Shown in pieces: positions 1-13,049 of a stretch of 64,000 nt of DNA; positions within the stretch are counted from its first letter, which is position 1; every line of letters begins with the position of its first letter. Source of the DNA: Dioscorea cayenensis subsp. rotundata (lineage: Eukaryota > Streptophyta > Magnoliopsida > Dioscoreales > Dioscoreaceae); NCBI RefSeq assembly GCF_009730915.1, contig NC_052490.1, positions 31,124,625-31,188,624 of the forward strand, read 5' to 3'. The notes below the pieces were generated by a model. The model made no database searches. It saw nothing but the letters and a program-made list of their open reading frames with translations, and was not told where the DNA came from. The position numbers were made by a program, and so were the translations under genes.

Positions 1-86
1 TTTTTTTTTTTAAAGGAAATGGAGGCAAATGCATTGATGTTATTTATCATTTTGAACTACAAGTTTTTTGAAATTTTATCTTGCAG

Positions 87-1713
87 AACTCATAAAAAGT
101 TTAGAGTTGCAGACTGGATACTTCACTTTAATACAGATAAAAAATGCAACCAGGAATTTTGATGCTGCAAATAAAATAGGAGAAGGTGGTTTTGGGCCAG
201 TTTACAAGGTAACTATATTCCTTTCTTTTTCTGTCTGAAATATCAAGGTCCTTTTTACAATCCTGCATGGTTTATTTAAAGATTGGAGTAAATTATCAAC
301 AGGGTGTTCTGCCGGATGGTTCTACAATTGCTGTGAAGCAACTTTCTTCAAAGTCTAGGCAAGGAAATCGAGAGTTTGTAACTGAAATTGGCATGATCTC
401 TGCATTACAACATCCCAATCTCGTCAAGCTTTTCGGATGTTGCATTGAAGGGAATCAGTTGTTGCTGATATATGAATACATGGAAAACAACAGCCTTGCA
501 AGTGCTCTATTTAGTGGGTGTTTTTTGTTTTTATGCTAATTATCTACTTTACCATTTCTACTATTATTTCCTGTAAGCACTTGCACGCCGAGTAAAATGA
601 AAGGCATGGATCTTTACAGGTCGTGATAGAGATCGTCTAAACTTGGATTGGCAAACAAGACATAAAATTTGCCTTGGCATAGCTCGTGGCTTGGCATATC
701 TCCATGAAGAGTCAAGGTTGAAGATTGTACACAGAGACATCAAAGCAACCAACGTCCTACTTGATAAAGATCTCAATGCAAAAATTTCCGACTTTGGTTT
801 GGCTAGGCTTTCAGATGAAAATGAAACCCACATCAGCACTCGAATTGCTGGAACAATGTGAGCAAAATATTATTGTTTTAAGTTTCTCAAATTTTTGGTT
901 GTTGTTTGTCATGTAATGTTCTATTCAATTTTGTCTTGAGAGTAACTTCTTGTGCAGAGGATATATGGCGCCAGAGTATGCAATGAGAGGTTACTTAACA
1001 GACAAGGCCGATGTATACAGCTTCGGAGTAGTTGTGCTGGAGACTGTCAGTGGAGTGAGCAACACAAACTACAAGCCGAAGGAGGAATGTGTATACCTTC
1101 TTGATTGGGTGAGTAATTCTTGAAATTCAATGTGACAGCATCATAAACTATATCAAGGATAATTTGTTAGAAATGCTGATTATTTAGTTTGAATCTTATC
1201 TCATATTTTACAAGTTCTCTTCTTCCTTTTATTATAACATTTTATCACAAATTAATGTAAAAGATTTAACCCAAAAACTAAAGCTAATAGGTTGAGAGAA
1301 CCAGACTTATATGTTCAGCAATACGGGACTTTTAGTTAGTCTAACGTAATTGATGCAATGTCTCTCAGGCATATGTTCTACAAGAGCGCGGGAGCTTGCT
1401 TGAACTTGTCGATAAAAGCCTCGGTGCTAATTTCTCGGAGAAAGAAGCACTGCAAATGTTGAATTTGGCTCTTGCATGCACAAATCCTTCACCGTCTCTT
1501 AGGCCTACAATGTCTGCTGTTGTGAGCATCCTCGACGGAAAGCACACTATGCCGACGTCATTTGTAAAACCGGTTGTCTCAAGCAGTGATGATGCTCGGT
1601 TTAAGGCATTGGATAAACTCTCTCATGACAGACAGCCAACCAACATTTCCATGGATGGTCCTTGGATCGATTCTTCAGCATCTTTACAAAGTAGTTATGA
1701 AGAAAATCACTAG
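87..1713 (+). CDS. LRR receptor-like kinase (LRR-VIII-2), 3' kinase half only
   Basis: This is the C-terminal half of a plasma-membrane receptor-like Ser/Thr kinase of the At1g53430/At1g07650 (LRR-VIII-2) type; the LRR, malectin and membrane parts lie left of the window. I place exons at 87-208, 303-513, 620-857, 958-1108 and 1369-1713, all with GT-AG borders and consistent phase. Kinase landmarks are visible: glycine loop [12 protein letters not shown] lysine in IAVKQL, HRDIK catalytic loop (an RD kinase), DFGLA and YMAPEYA. The C-terminal tail ends in SSYEENH before TAG at 1711. It is very similar, exon for exon, to the kinase at 10706-12265, so the two are tandem duplicates. No break is seen in the visible part. 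Family assignment is firm; the ligand is unknown. Confidence 0.88.
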
Positions 1714-2278
1714 CACAAGAGATTTTTCGTCAAGCCAGCTTCTCCCGGATCGCACAGATTAGCTTTTTTTCCATTGATTGTGAAAATTTGCATGTTCTTC
1801 AGAAATAACATTGTACAGAAATCCTTTACACATGTATGTTCAAGTACAATACATTTGGATTCTTCAGCCGTTTTTTTTTCTTTCTTTTTTGGGTATCTTT
1901 ATACATGTATGCTCAAGTACAATACATTGTACAATACATGCATGTTAGTAATAAGAGCACAATTTGAAATATCATGGCATGTCATTAAGTTCAGTTCTAA
2001 GTTTCTGACAGGAAATTGTGTAAAAAGAGATTTTTGTTTGGTTTTATAAATTTATGAATATTATTTATTTGTTTTGAAAGCTCTTCTAATTATTTTTCAT
2101 ATTATCTTGTGTATATTTAATTCTTTAAGCTAACAGGCCTTTGATTCAACAGGATTGATCCCACTATAAAAAACATTGGTGTGACCCCTAATTGTATATG
2201 CACTTGTTGCATTTGTAAAAAAAAATAAGCAACTCTACACAGTATATTGCAATAAGATAAGAAGTAGCAGAAAAAAAT
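1714..2278. other. 3' flank of the first receptor kinase gene
   Basis: AT-rich sequence holding the probable 3' UTR. The motif acatgtatg-tcaagtacaatacatt occurs twice (about 1832-1855 and 1903-1927), a short local duplication. No gene is seen. Confidence 0.5.
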
Positions 2279-2290
2279 AACTATGTTTTT

Positions 2291-3982
2291 AGGTGAAACC
2301 CCGGAGGCATCAGCAGCAGAAATACGTAAATGTGTTGTGGGTACACTTCTAGTTACCTACCTAAATATTCCAATCTCCGGGATAAGACCGCATAAACAAG
2401 ATTAGGAGGGGTTGATTCTCAAAATTAGAAGGCAATTTCATCATGGAAAGTGAGACATCTGTCATTAGGGGGAGGCTCACCCTTGTGAATTCTGTACTCT
2501 TGGCACTCCCAACGTACTAGATGTCTATTTTTTCCCTTGCCTTGCTAGGTAATCAAGAAAATTGATAGAATTATGAGGGATTTCTTGTGGTCGGGCCCGG
2601 AAATTGATCATCATGAGTGCATATTAGTCAGTTTGAAAAATATATGTCGAACTCGCGACCAGGGGGTGGGGTATTCTTGATCTTCCCACTTTTAATCAAG
2701 CACTGCTGGGGAAGTGGTGGTGGAAGTTTTTGACGATCCCTGATTGGTGTGGTACCGCGGTTATTCAGTTTAATTACGGCGGGGCTCGTTGCAACATGTT
2801 CGAGAGACAAACAGGTCGAATCTCTTTCTTTTGGAAAGGAGTTGTTAACTGCTTACCGGCCTTAAGAGGTTGTACAGTGCTTAAAATCCATACGGGTGTG
2901 TAGACTCTTTTTTGGCAAGATCATTGGCTGGATGGCAGAGCGCCAATGTACTTATGGCCTGAGGAATTTTTAGCTAGCCAACAACCAAATGGTATTGTCC
3001 GTGACCTTACTTACCTGCTAGAGAGGACTCCTTTTGTTGACAACCCAAATATTCTACAGATCAGAGACTTATTGAGGACCCCGAGGGGCTACTTGAGTGA
3101 TAAAAAATGGTTGATGCTCACAAGGAATGGTACCTTTTCTATGAAATCTTTCTATAACTTTTTAAATGATGGAGGATTGGGCTGCTCGGCCGCTAGGTTC
3201 TTCTGGAAAAATACGTGCCCTAAGAAAATCAATTTATTCAATTAGATGGTGTGGAAAGATAAGATCCTTTCTTTGGAGAATCTTGTGAAAAGACGATGTA
3301 ATCGGCTACCAACGGATACATGTTTTTATGTCATTCTGGTACTGAGTCGGTTGACCACTTGTTCATTAAGTGCCCTTTTGCTCAACAGGTGTGGGACTAC
3401 TTTGTGCACCTTCTACCTCTGCCGGACCCGCCTCCCTCTATGAGTGTCATCTGGGGATCTTAGAGATCATGTTTAAGACAGTCGATTAGGGATTTGGGGG
3501 ATTTAGTTGTTAAGACCCTTTGTGTGGAACATTTGGCTTGTTAGAAATAATTGCATCTTTAATGTTAATGTGGTTCCTGCTTATATTCTTATCTTGAAGA
3601 TTAATCGTATGCTTTTATCCTAGTTCTCAGCAACGATAAAGAGATCCCAAGCGAAGTTAGAGGATTCTATTGCTATTATTCGGAGGAGCCTGGACTTCTT
3701 AGGTCATCGATGGAGGAGATTGGTAGGGATGCCATCTTCGGAGGAGGGTCATGATCAGGACGCAGGCTAAAGGGTTGCTGGTGTTGGAGTTCAGGAAGCT
3801 TTTCTGCTTTTTTAACTTTTTGCTTCCTCTCTTTTGGGTGTTGTTGTAGTAATTGTATCGCAGCTAGTGGTTTATTTATTTTGATATAGTTTGTGTCTCA
3901 CCAGTCCGGTAGAAGCTACTATATTATTTTTGTTTTAATTGAAGTGTTTTATTTATCTTTTAAAAAAATAAAATAAAATGAA
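2291..3982 (+). mobile_element. 5'-truncated LINE (L1-type), degenerate
   Basis: A non-LTR retrotransposon 3' end bounded by a 12-bp repeat aactatgttttt (2279-2290 and 3983-3994), which I read as its target-site duplication. Translating + frames gives the tail of a reverse transcriptase (GILDLPTFNQALLGKWWWKF near 2667-2733, FWQDHWLDG near 2910-2940) followed by a zf-RVT region (2946-3443, with CPKKIN near 3217). Many stops and frame changes show it is dead. The 3' end is A-rich. It shares its family with the elements at 23068 and 44837, including the region coding RN(D/N)CIFN. Confidence 0.8.
2946..3443 (+). pseudogene. LINE zf-RVT region, broken reading frame
   Basis: An open stretch resembling the C-terminal zinc-binding domain of plant LINE reverse transcriptases. 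It reads through FYNFLNDGGL and CPKKINLFN to a TAG at 3243-3245, then continues in frame with MVWKDKILSLENLVKRRCN. The stop sits where related proteins have a tryptophan. The same stop occurs in the copy at 44837-45634. It is not expected to make a functional product. Confidence 0.7.
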
Positions 3983-3994
3983 AACTATGTTTTT

Positions 3995-5600
3995 TTATAA
4001 AATAGAAAAACTATAAATGCATTAAAATAAAAAAATAAAAGTACAACCATAAAAAAACAAGGATAACTGTGTCTGTAGCATTAAAAAGATTCTTCATTTA
4101 ATTATTAACAATCATTGGTTTATATAGCTTTTTATTTTTTTCCGTTTTAGAAACATGCTTTCTATTTCATTGTTGGTCACTGTGCCAAACGATCATTAAC
4201 ATCAATTGAGCATGTGCCCACTAACCACTGAATTTTATTTTCTTTGCATATTATTTTGCCCACATTTTACAAAGAAAAAACAATTAAAAAAAATTGCATT
4301 TGAAAAGAAAAAAAGAAACATTGGTCAAGGATGTATGGCTAGCAATAAAATAATAATAATTTATAGCGATTTTCTACACTTTCATTTTTATATGTGCATA
4401 TATAAGTGTGGACACTAGAAAATTGAAGTTCTTACAATATATATATAGCTACCTATTACTCTGTTATTATTTAAAGAATATATTAAAATATATTAAAAAA
4501 AATTATACTATTGATATGTATATTGTTAAATATTTTGCATATTATATACAACCATATAATTTACATGTTTATTTTTTTTATATTTTTGCTGTAATTAGCG
4601 TATATATAAAGAAAAAGTGGAAAAATGTTATTTGAGAGAATACAAAGTTCATGTAAACAAAGTGAAAAAGACTAAATACTATTTGTTCTTATTACATAAG
4701 AGCTATTTTTCATTCTCCACACATGTTAACGATTATGGGTTCAAATATGTGATTTATCTATGTTTCTAAAAAAATTAATAATTAATATCTGAAAGATACA
4801 ACTAGATCTGAGCCTCAATTTTTAAGCAGGAGAAAAATGAAAAACCTAAGTATGGTGAAACCTTGAAGCGATGTATATATATATATATATATGTGTGTGT
4901 CATTTAGTATATTTATTAAATTTGTTGTTAAATTAATATATAATATAATATAATATATATAAATTATTCATTAATTTATTTTTTTTTCTTTATTAACAAT
5001 ATAAATAAACCAACTAAAGGGTTTATAATCTAGCGATACTTGTGTGAGATATTTAAAAATCTCGAATTTAAGACATGTTAGAACCATTGATTTGAATGAG
5101 TGGCTGATTATGGGTGAAGGCTCATAGTGCAAATCCGATATCCCCAACTGAGACACCACGTGAAAAACAAAAATAAGACATTAAAAATTTTCAAGTTCAA
5201 GACATATTAAAAGCATTGATTTAAACAAATCATTGATTATAGGTGCAGATTTATAATTAATGCGAGTTTATAATCTGAACCTTTTTTTTTTTTTTATTGA
5301 GAATGCATAGATTAGATAATCAATTTTCGACCCATGCACACTCACTTGTTATTTTTTATTAAAAAAACACTCTATATATATATATATATATTAATAATCT
5401 TCGACCCATTCATAAGTCATAAGGGAAGAAGTCAAGGATATTAACTATTAAGTTATTGCTGCAGTGGCTATAAATATTTAATTCATAAAAAATCTGAACC
5501 AAAGATGGGATTAGCTAGAGCGACGACTTTCAGTCAACTTTGACAAAACGTTAATGTGAGCTCATTAAATTATTGAGTTGCTTCCAGTTGTCCTGATGTG
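3995..5600. other. AT-rich intergenic DNA with microsatellites and a diverged duplication
   Basis: No gene is seen. It contains TA/TG repeats (4873-4900, 5374-5391). A diverged duplication of about 80 bp lies at about 5046-5128 and 5176-5255, with the shared core aagacat-tta-a-cattgattt. The downstream end from about 5600 is the promoter of the next gene. Confidence 0.5.
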
Positions 5601-5619
5601 CTCCTACTTCATATTTTTA

Positions 5620-5770
5620 TAACTCTATATACTCACACACACTCTCACTGTCTACTCACTCTCTTATCATTTGATGACGCCCACTTCTTAAGACCTTCAG
5701 AAGAGCCTAGAGAGAGAGAGAGCATTGCTCTCAATTGCTCGCATAGATAGAGAGGAAAGGCGGGAGGAAA
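5620..5770 (+). promoter_or_regulatory. Core promoter and 5' UTR of the second receptor kinase
   Basis: A TATA-like ctatatactc at about 5625 is followed by CT-rich sequence and a GA run (5709-5722), ending at the ATG at 5771. Placement is by inspection; the transcription start is not known. Confidence 0.4.
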
Positions 5771-8700
5771 ATGAGGCTCAGAGGAGCAGCAAAGCATGAT
5801 GTTGTTCCGCTGCTTCTCTTTTTATGGCTGTTTGTTTGGAGCTGTTCTCAGACTCTCCGTTGCCAAGCCCAGCTCTTGGATCCACATGAAGGTTTTGCAT
5901 TTCTTATCCATTCTATGTTGAATTTGAATTTCCTCTTTGTTTATTCTTCACTTCACATTCCATCAATGGAGATCTTGTTTTTCTTAATCTTTTTTTGTTG
6001 TTTTTTATTTCAATCGATGAAAAGAGCTTGCAATTTTTGATCTTTTTGAATGTGATTCGTTTTCCTGCATCCAGATTCATAAACTATGGCAAGCTTTCAA
6101 TTATTGTTTAGCGTTAATTGCCCAAAAAAAAAACAAAAGGCTTTTTTGGGCAGCCATTAGGTCCATTCATTATCTGTACGTTTTGAAGGAAAGCTACTTG
6201 TCAACGCTGATGGCTGTCTGGATGTATGGGACCACGCGTTTCAGTCATGGACCCAGCTTTCTATTCAAAGCCGCATGCTTCTTCTCCTAATTTGAAGTTG
6301 AAATTTATAAATTAGTGGCTATTTCTTAGTCTAAATGCTGAACTTTCAACATTCTTGAAGTACTCTTATAGTCAAAACTCATAATGCAAAAGTTCTTTTT
6401 TGGGAATGAATCCCAATAGCCAAGTTATATAATGAACTAAACGTGGTGGTGAACAGTGGGGGTGCTGAAGAAGATAGGATTGAAGTTGGTGAAGCAATGG
6501 GACTTCACAGAGGACCCATGCAAGGGGACCCCTGCTTGGGTGGACCCCAACTCCAACAAGGATGTCGCCGTTAACATCACTTGTGGCGCCTGTAACTCTA
6601 CCTACTGCCATATCACCGGCTTCATGGTCAAGAGCCAGAACCTCACTGGTTCACTCCCTGATGAGTTCTCTGAACTCACCTTCCTGGAACTCATGTAATT
6701 ATTAATCTGTTGTACTTGTTTTCGTGTGCAATTTATTACTTGTTCCGTTGTTTTAACTTGCATTTTGTTGGTTAATTAACAGAGATCTTTCGAGGAATTA
6801 TCTTAATGGCACAATTCCTACTGCATGGGGCTTCGCTCCGTCTCACCACCCTGTGAGTTTTTATCATTTTTGTAAAGTAAGCCGCTCGAGTTACTCTGTA
6901 AAAATTCTTTTTTTAACTTGTATGTAAAAATATTCTTTACCTTGTAGGGCTCTTTTCGGAAATCGTATTACTGGGAAGATACCTGACGAGCTTGGTAGCA
7001 TCACTACTCTCCAATACATGTATGTCCATCTTTTATTTCGTTGTGTTGGTGCTTCCAATTTTTTTTTCTTCATGTTTTGGTTAACTTTTTGTTTTGTTTC
7101 AGAACATTGGAAAATAATCTGATGCAAGGCCCAATTCCAAAATCTCTTGGCAAACTGATAAATTTAGAGAAACTGTGAGTTATTTCTTTATAGTTTTTGG
7201 AAGTTGATCTCATTCCAAAGTAAAGGAAAAGATCTTAATAAGCTGCAGAGTGATTCTGTTGTGTTATGTTCTTTCATGCAGACATCTCCCAGCAAATAAC
7301 TTCACGGGGGAGTTGCCAGAGTCATTGGGTAATCTCAAAAATATGACCGACTTGTAAGTCATTCATATTCAATCAATGCTTGGTTGGTGCTTAATTAATT
7401 AAATGATTCATATTATATTCATCAGTAGTTCTAATTAGCTTCTCATGAAACATCCATATCATTTTTTTTTAATTTTCAGCCGAATTGACGGCAACCCAAT
7501 CACTGGCAAAATTCCTAGTTTCATCGGAAATTGGGCACAACTCCAACGATTGTGAGTACAATGTTAATAAGAGACAAATGATTTTGCCAACTCTTTCACA
7601 TATTTTAGAATGAACATAGTGATTAAGCTTGAATCTAAATGCAGAGACATGCAAGGCACCGACTTGGAGGGGCCATTTCCTTCCATTTTTTCTACTTTGG
7701 AAAATCTAACAGAGCTGTAAGGATCATTGGGTATTATGTCCAACTGATAATATGGTTGCTTTTGAATTATTTGGTTTCAATTTGTGCTTATGTTGCAGGA
7801 GAGTGTCTGACCTGAAAAGAGGTGATGGGAAGTTTCCACCATTGCAGAACATGAAAGGAATGAAGGAGTTGTAAGCACCCTTTCCGTTTTTTGTTTTCTT
7901 TTTCACTTATATGGTCTTTTCATTTTAGGTACATTATTTTTTAATCTAAATCTGAGTATAATTATCATAAATTTGTGGTTGATGCAGGGTTTTGAGGAAC
8001 TTATCAATATCGGGTGAATTGCCAGAATATATAGGGAATATGACAAATCTCAAACTCTTGTAATCTTCTTCCATCACTCTCTTCTTTTTATACTTGATAT
8101 AGCTTGTGGATAATTTACTTCTTTTATCACCGGTATTCGCTTTAACTTTTAGTTTTCCAATTAAAGTATACCAACTATCATATGATTGTAAGATTGATAC
8201 CTCTCCTTCAACCTCATCAGATGATTAGAGAAATTACGTCATTGTTTCTACATGGATTTAAATTGAAACATGCTTTTGCTTATTGGAGAAAGCAAGTAAT
8301 TCAATGACCCTGATTCTGAAGCAAATCTGTGACATGTTTAATTTTTGCGCTTTTTTCTGATAAAGTAATTTTCTTGCAGAGATCTGAGCTTCAATAACTT
8401 CACTGGGCCTATTCCAGACGAATTTAGCAGCCTGACAAATGCACATGGATTTTATGTGAGCTTACCCCCATCTCTTATGATGTGTCTATTGCTTTTCCTT
8501 TTTTTCCTTCTTTCATCTAAGTGAAAAGCATATTGACTAGTAACGCCAATTAATGCAGGTACCTTACCAATAACCAGCTAAGTGGGGCAATACCAGATTG
8601 GATTTTAACTAGTACAAAGCATCACAGGTATGCTATGTCAACCAGAAGAATTTCAGAATGATTTGATCATTAATTGCAATACTTTTTTTCCCATATTGCA

Positions 8701-11700
8701 TACCCAGACTCATGTACTCCATGTTACAGTGATCTGTCATACAACAATTTTAGCAGTTCCAGCGCACTGGACAATTGTCCTAATATAGGAACTGTGTAAG
8801 GATTCACCTAATACTCTTGAACATCCATCCCTTAGCAGTGATTGATTACCTATTCACCCGGTTTCTTTTCACTTTATGCTGCAGGAATTTGGTTTCTAGT
8901 TATTCTTCCTCAACTAGCAAAGCTGTAAGATTTTTAACTTTCATTATGAATCTGGGATAGAGTAGCCCTGGTTGTTAATCCCTTCAAATTTGGAGTAAGA
9001 ACATATGTTTTTTTACAGGGTTGCACCATGTTTGAGGAGGAACTACCCTTGCCCAGCAAAAGCAACAAGTGAGCATCTATATTTTTTAAAATGTTTTATC
9101 TAGTCTAATGGTATGCATGCATTTATGAAATACTGTTTTAATAAAGAACAACGAGTATGTATTATATCATGTTGGACGTATTTCTAGCTAATCATGCATG
9201 CGCTCCATAACTTTAACAGATTACAAGTTGTTCATAAACTGCGGTGGTGGCATAGCAACCATTGGCAAAGATGAGTACCATCCTGACACAGACACTCAAG
9301 GTGCATCATACTTCAATTCTTTCGGGGACAAATGGGCTTATAGCTCTACCGGTGACTTTGTGGGCAATGATGACCAACCATACATTGCAACAAACATATC
9401 AGTTCTGAACATGCCCAATCCAGAATTGTACATGACTGCCCGTCTTAACCCTCTTTCCCTAAAGTATTATGGCCTCTGCCTTCAGAACGGAAATTATAAA
9501 GTTGATCTACACTTCGCTGAGATAATGTTTACTGATAATCAGACTTACTTCAGTCTAGGAAGGCGGTTGTTTGATGTGTCTATCCAGGTTATTTCTTATT
9601 GCATTAGAACATTTTGCTCCCTAATTCATCACTCTTCTACATATTACTTCTTGTTAGTGATAACCAACTAAGAATTGCAAACGTGGGAATTTTTCTGAAA
9701 TTCTGCAGGGCAAGAAGGTTTTGAGGGACTTCAATATTGCAAAAGAAGCTAATGGAACTGGTCGGGCAATTGTCAAGAGCTATAATGCTAATGTAACTGG
9801 CAACACTTTGGAGATTCATTTCCAATGGGCTGGAAAAGGAACCAATGCCATTCCTCATAGAAGCGTATACGGACCTCTAATTTCTGCAATCGCAGTTACA
9901 CCCAGTAAGCCTCCAAAAAGATGTCTTTCACTATCTTTGTTGTTTTCCCTGCAAGAAATCTAATTATTTCTTCTCTAGATTTTGAACCTGATACAGGTGA
10001 AAGAGAGCTTTCCAAAGCGGCTATTTTGGGCATTGTGGTTGCTTGTTGTGTGGTGATTGCATTGATCTCAATATTCATCTGGTGTTGCTGGAGGAGAAAC
10101 AATAATCGAAACAGTGGTGAGATGATGAACTTGCTCTTTTGTCCATTAATCTTCATGTTGATTTTGTTTATTTCTTAATTAGTTTGATCGAAAAAGGTGA
10201 AACCAAATTTCATTTCCCATGGAAATCCTTGTCCTTTTCGCTTTATGGTGATCTGCTAATTGGTAATCTACAAGCTGAAAGTCATAATCTAATTATTGAT
10301 CATGTCATATATTAAGCTTCTGCATCTGCAGCTTTTTGTATATCAAAACATCAGGCGGAAGTTTGGAACAAAACTCACCTCTAAGTTAATGAGATGGTAC
10401 ATGTATTTCATGAAATAAACACTAGCTGAGCAGCAGATAGATGAGTTAAGAGTAGGCCTAATCTTTAAAGAAAAAAGTCAGAAATCTAAATAACTGTGAT
10501 TTGTTCAGAACAGTAGAAACCTATCTTTATTTTTTCAGAGCAAAAGTCATTGTTAAATTTCAATGAACAAACAAACAAACAGGAAGACTGTTAATCATTT
10601 CTTCTCTTGTTTCTCCCTTTCATTTTCTTGAAATTCAAGGATTTCCATTTTATGCTTTGAAATTTGTCATTTCAAACTATGAAGTACGTTGCATTGCTGT
10701 TGCAGAACTTAGAGGGCTCATGTTGCAGACAGGATATTTTACTTTGAGGCAGATCAAAACTGCAACCAAGAACTTTGATGCTGCAAACAAGTTAGGAGAA
10801 GGTGGTTTTGGGCCAGTTTACAAGGTATATATTTTTCCTCATTCTCAATTTACATATTTATCAGAGTTCTTTTTTCATCAAAATGGACAATTCATTAATC
10901 GAGATTTGTTTGAAAATGTGATTTACTCCATCCACAGGGTGTTTTACCTGATGGAACAGTAGTAGCTGTGAAGCAGCTTTCTTCAAAGTCTAGACAAGGA
11001 AATCGGGAATTTGTAAACGAGATCGGCATGATTTCTGCGCTGCAACATCCCAACCTTGTTAAACTTGTTGGCTGTTGCATTGAGGGGAACCAGTTGTTAC
11101 TGATATATGAATACATGGAAAACAACAGCCTCGGGAATGCTCTGTTCGGTATGTATTTATATTTGCATGCTTTCACTCGGCATCATTCTCTGATGTTTAC
11201 TTGTTCTGATGAAATTGGCCTATACGTTTAACTTTACAGGCCATCATGGAGACCGAGTAAAATTGGATTGGCAAACAAGGCGTAAAATTTGCCTCGGCAT
11301 AGCTCGAGGATTGGCATATCTCCATGAGGAGTCGAGATTGAAGATTGTTCATAGAGACATCAAGGCATCCAATGTGCTGCTTGATAAGGATCTCAGTGCA
11401 AAGATATCCGACTTTGGTTTGGCTAGACTTTCTGGAGAAGATGAAACCCATATAAGCACTCGGATTGCCGGAACTGTGTGAGTATAACAAACATTATTGC
11501 TCAAACATGCTATATTATCCATGTACAGAACAAAGAATATAATACAAGATCAGCAATATAAGATTGTAACTATAAAATTAACTTCAAATCTAATAATTTG
11601 AATGTACAAAAAAAAGGCGAAGTCAAACAAAATTTAATTCCTACTGTTTGATCTGAAGATTGTAACTTGTTGTGCAGAGGGTATATGGCGCCTGAATATG

Positions 11701-12265
11701 CAATGAGAGGTTACTTGACCGAGAAAGCAGATGTTTACAGCTTCGGAGTAGTCACATTGGAGATTGTCAGCGGAATGAGCAACACAAACTACAGGCCAAA
11801 TGAAGACTGTGTCTGCCTTCTTGATTGGGTGAGTAATCTTCCGTTTCAAACATCACATCAAAAACTTTCATCATGAATTAAAATACAATTAATTTACGCA
11901 ACGCCATGCAGGCCTATGTTCTACAAGAACAAGGTGACTTACTTGAACTTGTCGACAAAAGGCTCGGTCCATATTACTCAGAGGAAGAGGCATTACAGAT
12001 GTTGAATTTGGCTTTGACTTGCACCAATCCTTCTTCATCTCTTAGGCCTACAATGACCACTGTGGTGAGTATCCTTGATGGCAAGAATCCTGTTCCATCA
12101 TTGTTATCCATGAATTCCACAGCCTCAATCAGTAACGATAGTATGTCGCCGGAAGTATCCATAGAAAGGCCATGGATAGACTCTTCAGTGTCTGTAGAGA
12201 ATAGTCAAGAAGAAAACACTATAGTTTCATCGAGAACCAAGCTTATTTATGATCAATCAGGGTAA
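5771..12265 (+). CDS. LRR-malectin receptor-like kinase (LRR-VIII-2), 23 exons, with three +1 frame breaks
   Basis: A plasma-membrane receptor-like kinase of the At1g53430/At1g07650 type. Exons: 5771-5891, 6457-6694, 6783-6852, 6948-7019, 7103-7174, 7282-7353, 7480-7551, 7645-7716, 7799-7870, 7988-8059, 8380-8455, 8559-8627, 8730-8795, 8885-8924, 9019-9068, 9220-9587, 9709-9904, 9979-10116, 10706-10824, 10938-11148, 11240-11477, 11678-11828, 11912-12265. Order: signal peptide, LRRs on 72-nt phase-2 exons, malectin domain (LFINCGGG to [12 protein letters not shown]), membrane segment ([20 protein letters not shown]), RD kinase ([26 protein letters not shown]). Exons 3, 11 and 14 are 70, 76 and 40 nt, each one base over a multiple of three. 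As read, translation stops at 6984-6986. With those bases discounted the product would be about 1000 aa, normal for the family. It is either a recent pseudogene or carries sequencing insertions; the kinase exons are intact. Confidence 0.85.
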
Positions 12266-13040
12266 TTCCATTGCTGCTGAAGTTTGTGTATATATACAAG
12301 AGCTTGCTTCCATGATCCAAAGGAGATCATGGTGCTAGTCAACAAGAGTACGTAAGTACTGGATAAGGCTTCAGTAGATGCAGACGTTGAACTTTTGTAG
12401 AGACTGTACTTGAGAAGAGCTATATGTATGCGTATGTATTTCCATCCATTGCCTGTAAAACATAGGCCAAGTGACTTTCTTTGTGTTATTGTAGTATGAA
12501 TTTTGGTCATAACTCTAGTGTTTTGCATCCACTAGTTGACTTAATTCGTAGGACTTGCTGCTTTTTATCTCTATGAAGATAAATAAGTGCATGAAGTTTG
12601 CACCTCTGATTTTATGGTGAACCTTTTCGCTTATTTACTGGCAGTTCTAAATCTATTCTTTCTTAGTTGAAATTTTACTGAATTTTAGTAAACAATCATT
12701 ATAAAATCTTATTAAAATTAGTTGATACTTGGTAGTCTTTAATTTATATCAAATTTTCTTTATATTTATATTTTATTTTTTATTTTTTTCTTGAACTGGT
12801 TTTTTATGTTTTTCAAAAAATATTAAAAAGTATAGAATACGAGTAATTTGGTAAAAAAAAAAAAAGTTATTTAATGTTTTTTAAATTTTTAAATGGAAGT
12901 ATAAAAAAGACATGAAAATCTTCTACAAAAAGACATAAATTGAACATGAGCAAGTAATTAAATAAATAAAATAATTGAAATAAATTTCTAAAATATGTAA
13001 TTTAATTTAAAAAATTCTTTTCATTTAAAATCATTCATGC
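12266..13040. other. 3' flank and AT-rich spacer
   Basis: Probable 3' UTR of the receptor kinase to about 12530, then AT-rich DNA with no gene seen. Confidence 0.5.
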
Positions 13041-13049
13041 AGCCTCTTT

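Noticed and set aside
267-302. In-frame ATG at 267 as start of the first kinase gene
   Set aside because: It lies in an intron between kinase exons; the glycine-loop exon at 87-208 joins in phase to 303.
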